A stretch of DNA of 64,000 nucleotides from Pararhizobium qamdonense (GTDB lineage: Bacteria > Pseudomonadota > Alphaproteobacteria > Rhizobiales > Rhizobiaceae), in NCBI RefSeq assembly GCF_029277445.1, contig NZ_CP119567.1:372001-436000 (forward strand), written 5' to 3'. Below are positions 59,823-64,000 of the stretch, in pieces (position 1 is the first letter of the stretch; every line of letters starts with the position of its first letter). Below the pieces are notes generated by a model. It saw only the letters and a program-made list of their open reading frames with translations, searched no databases and was not told the origin of the DNA. The position numbers and the translations under genes are program-made.

Positions 59823-60686
59823 GTGAAACAGAAAAATACCCTGCCGGCAGTCTTCCTGACGCCGGCCATAGCGATCCTCGCCGTCTTGGCTTTGGTGCCG
59901 ACGGTCTATGCCGTGATCATTTCTTTCCAGAACCGGGAGCTCAGCAGGCCGGATGGCAGCTTCATCGGTCTTGCGAATTACACAAGCTTGTTTTCCGATC
60001 GCCGGTTCATCAATGCCATTGGTGTTTCTTTGACCTGGGAGGCGGTCACGGTCGGCATGACGCTGATCATTGCGATCGGTCTCGGCATTCTTTTGTTCGA
60101 ATGCGCCTCGCCGCGCATGCGCAATGTCGTCTCCTTTCTGTTCCTGATCCCGGTCATCCTGCCGCGTGTTTCGGCCGCGTTTGTGTGGAAATTTGCTTTC
60201 CATCCGCTCTACGGGATCATCACCTATCCCTACAAGGCGATCACCGGCCAGCCGCTTGATCTGCTGTCTAACCCTTTGACTGCGCTTGGCACCGTTGCTT
60301 TGGTCGATGTCTGGCAATGGGGCCTGTTTTTTGCCGTCATCGTGCTGAAACTCCTGGAAACGCTGCCACCGCAACCCTTCGAGGCGGCACGGCTTGATCA
60401 CGCCAAAACCTGGGAAATCTATGCCTATGTCGCCATCCCGATGCTCAAGGCGCCGCTGATCTCACTTGCCTTCGTCAAGATGATCGAGTCCCTGCGCGCC
60501 TTCGACCTGATCTATGTGATGACCCGCGGCGGGCCGGGTATCGCGACGGAAACACTGGATATGTATGCCTTTTCACAAGGCTTCATCGAGTCCGGCCGCA
60601 TCTCTTATGCATCCAGTATGGCGGTTTTGATGATGATCGCGACTTCGCTGGCATTCACCTTTCTCTGGAAAAGGGTCAAATCATGA
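59823..60686 (+). CDS. Sugar/polyol ABC transporter permease (MalF/UgpA type)
   Basis: 287-residue inner-membrane permease with about six helices. The EAA loop is EAARLDHAKTWEIYAYVAIP, preceded by VALVDVWQWGLFFAVIVLKLL. Starts MKQKNTLPAVFLTPAIAI; the start codon is GTG with GAAGGGGGC upstream. Its stop overlaps the second permease by 4 bp. Confidence 0.92.
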   Translation: MKQKNTLPAVFLTPAIAILAVLALVPTVYAVIISFQNRELSRPDGSFIGLANYTSLFSDRRFINAIGVSLTWEAVTVGMTLIIAIGLGILLFECASPRMRNVVSFLFLIPVILPRVSAAFVWKFAFHPLYGIITYPYKAITGQPLDLLSNPLTALGTVALVDVWQWGLFFAVIVLKLLETLPPQPFEAARLDHAKTWEIYAYVAIPMLKAPLISLAFVKMIESLRAFDLIYVMTRGGPGIATETLDMYAFSQGFIESGRISYASSMAVLMMIATSLAFTFLWKRVKS

Positions 60687-61504
60687 GTGCCCGCAGTCCT
60701 GGCCGCTTCGCCGGCCGCATCATCTTGTACGCGGCTGCGTTTTCGGCAGTTTTCCCCGTCTTCTGGACGCTCCTCAATGCTTTCAAGAACCGGGTCGATA
60801 TCGTCACGCCGACGCCGTTGTTCTTCTTCACGCCGACACTGGATAATTTCGCCTATGTGCTCGGCCGGGCGAGCGTGTTTGAGGGGCTGGTCAACTCGAT
60901 CCTGATCTCGGGTGCCTCGGTGCTGATCGGTGCGGTGCTCGGTCTGCCGGCCGCCTATGCCATTGCCCGCTATCCGAACCGCTGGTCGCATGACATCCAG
61001 TTCTTCGTGCTGTCGCTGCGCTTCCTGCCACCGGTCGCGATCGCGATCCCGCTGATGGTCATCTGGCTGGATTTCGGGCTTTACGACACGCGCCTTTCGA
61101 TGACGATAACCTATACGTTGCTCACGCTCGCGACCGTCATCTGGCTCAGCGTTCCGGCTTTTGCAAGGGTGCCAAAGGAGGTGGAGGAAGCCGCGCGTGT
61201 GGATGGCTACGGTCCTTATGCGATCTTTTTCCTGATCGCGCTGCCGATCGCCTCGCGGTCCCTGATCGGGGCGGTGGCCTTCAGTTTCGTGCTGGTCTGG
61301 AACGAGTTCCTGATCGCGTTGATGCTGACCACGTCCGATGCCAAGACACTTCCCATCGTCGCCTCGGAACTGACGCAGCTCGGGCGCGATGTGCCCTGGG
61401 GTATCCTGAATGCCTCCGTCGTGCTGCTATCGATACCGCCTCTTCTTTTTATCGGCATTCTCAGCGGCATGCTCAACAATGCCTTCAAGCGCAAGACATC
61501 CTGA
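60683..61504 (+). CDS. Sugar/polyol ABC transporter permease (MalG/UgpE type)
   Basis: 273-residue partner permease. The EAA loop is [21 protein letters not shown], and the C-terminal segment [20 protein letters not shown] is typical of the family. Overlaps the first permease by 4 bp and is followed 19 bp later by the dehydrogenase. Confidence 0.92.
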   Translation: MSARSPGRFAGRIILYAAAFSAVFPVFWTLLNAFKNRVDIVTPTPLFFFTPTLDNFAYVLGRASVFEGLVNSILISGASVLIGAVLGLPAAYAIARYPNRWSHDIQFFVLSLRFLPPVAIAIPLMVIWLDFGLYDTRLSMTITYTLLTLATVIWLSVPAFARVPKEVEEAARVDGYGPYAIFFLIALPIASRSLIGAVAFSFVLVWNEFLIALMLTTSDAKTLPIVASELTQLGRDVPWGILNASVVLLSIPPLLFIGILSGMLNNAFKRKTS

Positions 61505-61523
61505 ACATTCAAAGGAATACACA

Positions 61524-62570
61524 ATGCAAGCGTTGGTTCTCGAGCAGAAAGGCTTACTCAGCCTGCGGGAAATCGATCTTCCACTGAATGTCGGTCCTGA
61601 TGACGTCAAGATCGCCATTCACACTGTTGGGGTCTGCGGCAGTGACGTGCACTATTATACACATGGTGCGATCGGCCCCTATGTCCTGCGCGAGCCTATG
61701 GTACTCGGCCATGAGGCGGCCGGCACGATCGTGGAGATCGGCAGCAATGTCCGCAATCTGGCTGTGGGCGACCGCGTCTGCATGGAACCGGGCGTTCCGG
61801 ATCTGTCTTCGCGGGCGTCAAAGCTTGGCCTTTATAACGTCGATCCCGATGTTCGCTTCTGGGCGACGCCGCCGATCCACGGCATTCTGACACCCCATGT
61901 GGTCCATCCGGCAGCCTTCACCTACAAGCTGCCGGACAATGTCTCTTTTGCCGAAGGTGCAATGGTCGAGCCTTTCGCCATCGGCATGCAGGCGGCGGCG
62001 CGGGCGCGCATTGCGCCGGGCGATGTGGCGGCCGTCATCGGCTGCGGGCCGATCGGCATCATGGTGGCGCTGGCGGCGCTGGCCGGCGGCTGCAGCCGTG
62101 TGTTCATAGCCGATTTCAGTGCTGAAAAGCTTGCTATCGCCGGCCGCTATCCGGGTATCGTGCCGGTCAACATCGCCGATCAATCTTTCGCGGACGTCCT
62201 GCAGCGGGAAACCGCAGGCTGGGGCGCGGATTTGGTGTTCGAGGCAAGCGGCAGCGCAAAAGCCTTCAACGGCATTTTCAATCTCGTCCGGCCGGGCGGG
62301 GCGGTGGTTCTTGTCGGATTGCCGGTCGAACCGGTCGCCTTTGACGTGCCCGGTGCTATCTCCAAGGAAGTCCGGATCGAAACGGTATTCCGCTATGCCA
62401 ACATCTTCGATCGCGCCTTGGCCCTCATTGCATCAGGAAAAGTGGACCTGATGCCGCTGATTACGGGCACATTCGATTTCAAGGACAGCATCAAGGCGTT
62501 CGATCGTGCGGTGGCGGCCAATCCCTCCGACGTGAAACTGCAAATCCTGATGAATAACGGGGAGATTTGA
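61524..62570 (+). CDS. Zinc-type polyol dehydrogenase (xylitol/L-iditol dehydrogenase-like)
   Basis: 348-residue medium-chain dehydrogenase that would oxidise the imported polyol to a ketose with NAD. Catalytic-zinc residues: Cys in [10 protein letters not shown], His-Glu in LGHEAAG, and Glu in MVEPFAIG. The structural-zinc loop normally has four cysteines; here the stretch [20 protein letters not shown] has none, as I recall for rhizobial and Morganella-type xylitol dehydrogenases. Cofactor loop [15 protein letters not shown], with Asp in FIADFS favouring NAD. The ATG at 61524 gives the standard length. Confidence 0.88.
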   Translation: MQALVLEQKGLLSLREIDLPLNVGPDDVKIAIHTVGVCGSDVHYYTHGAIGPYVLREPMVLGHEAAGTIVEIGSNVRNLAVGDRVCMEPGVPDLSSRASKLGLYNVDPDVRFWATPPIHGILTPHVVHPAAFTYKLPDNVSFAEGAMVEPFAIGMQAAARARIAPGDVAAVIGCGPIGIMVALAALAGGCSRVFIADFSAEKLAIAGRYPGIVPVNIADQSFADVLQRETAGWGADLVFEASGSAKAFNGIFNLVRPGGAVVLVGLPVEPVAFDVPGAISKEVRIETVFRYANIFDRALALIASGKVDLMPLITGTFDFKDSIKAFDRAVAANPSDVKLQILMNNGEI

Positions 62571-62572
62571 GC

Positions 62573-63664
62573 ATGGCGACCATTGTATGCGCGCATGTTG
62601 ACAAGGCCTATGGCGCGGTAAACGTGATCAGGGATTTCAACCTGGATGTTGCCGATCAGGAATTCATCGTTTTTCTCGGACCTTCCGGTTGCGGCAAGTC
62701 CACGCTGCTGCGGATGATTGCAGGGCTCGAAGACATCTCAGGCGGAGACGTGATCATTGGCGGCAAGACAGTCAACGATCTGCCGCCGCGTGACAGGGGC
62801 GTCGCTATGGTCTTCCAGAATTACGCGCTTTATCCGCACATGACGATCTACGACAATATCGCTTTCGGGCTGAAGCGTATGAAGATTCCGGGTCCGGAAA
62901 TCGACACGCGGATAAGGGCGGTGTCGGCGACGCTCGGCCTTGGTCCATATCTGGACCGCAAGCCGAATGCACTTTCCGGCGGCCAACAACAGCGCGTTGC
63001 CATCGCGCGTGCAATGATCAAGACGCCGCGTGTGTTCCTGTTCGACGAACCTCTATCCAACCTCGATGCAAAGCTGCGCAACCACATGCGCGTCGAAATC
63101 GCCCGGCTGCATCAAAAGCTGAAGACGACCACAGTCTATGTCACCCATGACCAGTTGGAGGCCATGACGCTCGCCGACCGAATCGTGCTGATGAAAGATG
63201 GCAGCATCGAACAGGTGGGCACGCCGGCGGAAATCTACGAGCGGCCGCGCACGCTCTTCGTTGCCAGCTTTATCGGCACGCCAAACATGAATTTCATTGA
63301 CGCAACCGCCGAAACAAAAGGAGACGGCTGGTTGTTGCACGTGGAAGGAGCCAGTTTTGCGGTCTCCGATAAAAGGTTCTTCCTGTCTGACGGTCAAAAG
63401 ATCGTGCTTGGCATCCGTCCTGCAGACTTGGATACCGCAGCAGTGGGATCGGTGGAGGTCAATTGCGTTGCCGGTACGGCGGACCTCGTCGAATTCCACG
63501 GCAACGATGCTCTCGTCACCTTCCTCTTCGCGGGTAAGGAAATCGGAGCTCTCGTTAAAGCAGGCGGCTGCCCGAAATCCGGCGATGGCGTCCGGTTTGC
63601 CGTCGATGAGAACCGCATGCATCTGTTCGATGCCCAGACCGGGCTTACTCTTTTAAAACAATGA
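62573..63664 (+). CDS. Sugar/polyol ABC transporter ATP-binding protein (MalK/UgpC type)
   Basis: 363-residue ATPase. Walker [10 protein letters not shown], signature LSGGQQQR, Walker [13 protein letters not shown], and a C-terminal OB-fold regulatory region (from about 240) with [12 protein letters not shown] at 62573 with GGGGAG 8 bases upstream; an in-frame TTG two codons earlier is less likely. Completes the AraC-controlled importer operon. Confidence 0.93.
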   Translation: MATIVCAHVDKAYGAVNVIRDFNLDVADQEFIVFLGPSGCGKSTLLRMIAGLEDISGGDVIIGGKTVNDLPPRDRGVAMVFQNYALYPHMTIYDNIAFGLKRMKIPGPEIDTRIRAVSATLGLGPYLDRKPNALSGGQQQRVAIARAMIKTPRVFLFDEPLSNLDAKLRNHMRVEIARLHQKLKTTTVYVTHDQLEAMTLADRIVLMKDGSIEQVGTPAEIYERPRTLFVASFIGTPNMNFIDATAETKGDGWLLHVEGASFAVSDKRFFLSDGQKIVLGIRPADLDTAAVGSVEVNCVAGTADLVEFHGNDALVTFLFAGKEIGALVKAGGCPKSGDGVRFAVDENRMHLFDAQTGLTLLKQ

Positions 63665-63718
63665 GTGCTCCATCGCGCTATTGCTGCGCGAGTTCGTCGA
63701 GGTCTTCAAAACCAAAGG

Positions 63719-64000
63719 TCACGAGGGAGATCGGCCGTTGCGGATCTGCACGACGCTATCCTGACGCGCGCCTGTTTCGCTGGCGACCGGCGACATGGTG
63801 GCCTCAACCTGCGCCATTGGCGCGCTCAATCGCAGGTTGAGGCCAGTTGGGCGATAGGCCACATCCACCGTTCCAAATGCGCTGAGGCTTGAGGCAATCA
63901 ACCGCGAACCAAAGCCCTTGCGCTCGGGAGCGACAACCGTGGGGCCATTCATCTCCACCCAGCTGAACTGGAATGTCTTTTCATCGTCTGCGTAAACAAC
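63719..64000 (-). CDS. HWE/HisKA_2-type sensor histidine kinase, C-terminal fragment (cut by right edge)
   Basis: The open frame runs from the right edge to a TGA at 63719-63721, about 93 codons. It reads FQFSWVEMNGPTV then ERKGFGSRLIASSL and VDVAYRPTGLNLRL, the terminal part of the ATP-binding domain typical of HWE/HisKA_2 kinases (W-x-E-x-x-G-P and the GFGSRLI block). The last 30 residues are a low-complexity tail. Only the end is visible, so the input domain and signal are unknown. Convergent with the polyol importer. Confidence 0.75.
   Translation of the reverse strand, partial: VVYADDEKTFQFSWVEMNGPTVVAPERKGFGSRLIASSLSAFGTVDVAYRPTGLNLRLSAPMAQVEATMSPVASETGARQDSVVQIRNGRSPS

Noticed and set aside
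1..64000. Mobile elements, tRNA genes, CRISPR arrays, phage genes
   Set aside because: I looked for transposase or integrase motifs, long direct repeats, cloverleaf-like genes and regularly spaced repeats on both strands and found none I could support.

Overview
The window looks like part of a secondary replicon (megaplasmid or chromid) of an alphaproteobacterium of the Rhizobium/Agrobacterium/Ensifer group. The evidence is moderately high GC, nearly gap-free catabolic operons, a large number of ABC and TRAP importers each with its own GntR, LysR, AraC or XRE regulator, a DUF1127 micro-protein, and an HWE/HisKA_2-type kinase at the right edge. I saw no rRNA, tRNA, insertion sequence, phage gene, CRISPR array or replication origin. 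The group assignment is an inference from protein style.

Layout, left to right. (1) 1-3463, minus: an XRE-cupin regulator and a spermidine/putrescine-type ABC importer (binding protein and two permeases, the second cut by the edge). (2) 3793-8919, plus: GntR regulator, RpiB-type isomerase, a 3-hydroxyisobutyrate-dehydrogenase-type enzyme, and a family-3 'amino acid' ABC importer whose binding protein appears to lack the aspartate that normally holds the amino group. (3) 17953-9095, minus, with divergent lysR at 18049: aldehyde dehydrogenase, a dipeptidase-like protein with a degenerate metal site, a 550-residue protein I do not recognise, a DUF3726 protein, an Ldh-family oxidoreductase, and a ProXWV-type betaine importer. 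(4) 27732-19332, minus: TRAP transporter, split transketolase, SDR, TIM-barrel isomerase and a DhaK-DhaL kinase, with a LysR gene upstream. (5) 29358-35652: four-carbon acid-sugar (tetronate) catabolism: LtnD-like dehydrogenase, then GntR-DenD-OtnK-OtnC-OtnI plus a GlcG/HbpS-like protein. (6) 36165-42851, plus: RbsABC-type importer, LVIVD beta-propeller protein and FAD-dependent oxidoreductase, apparently sharing an operator with the denD operon. (7) 43004-46850: a second acid-sugar kinase with its GntR, and PdxA2 plus an iron-type alcohol dehydrogenase. (8) 46847-57199: a sialidase-fold (BNR) protein divergent from a dipeptide-type ABC importer followed by a DHDPS/NAL-family enzyme, a 2-hydroxyacid dehydrogenase, a second Ldh-family enzyme and a hydratase-like protein. 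(9) 57278-63664, plus: AraC regulator and a polyol-type ABC importer with a xylitol/sorbitol dehydrogenase. (10) 63719-64000, minus: the C-terminus of a sensor kinase.

How it fits together. The middle of the window (29-47 kb) carries homologues of the described D-erythronate (DenD, OtnI, OtnK, OtnC), L-threonate (LtnD) and D-threonate (kinase plus PdxA2) routes, all leading to dihydroxyacetone phosphate. Around it are operons whose substrates cannot be named from sequence but which use related chemistry. The least explained parts are the betaine-linked operon with two unknown proteins, the TRAP/split-transketolase operon, the LVIVD propeller plus FAD oxidoreductase pair, and the BNR/PdxA2/NAL region. 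A recurring detail is a strong GC-rich hairpin just after every ABC binding-protein gene.
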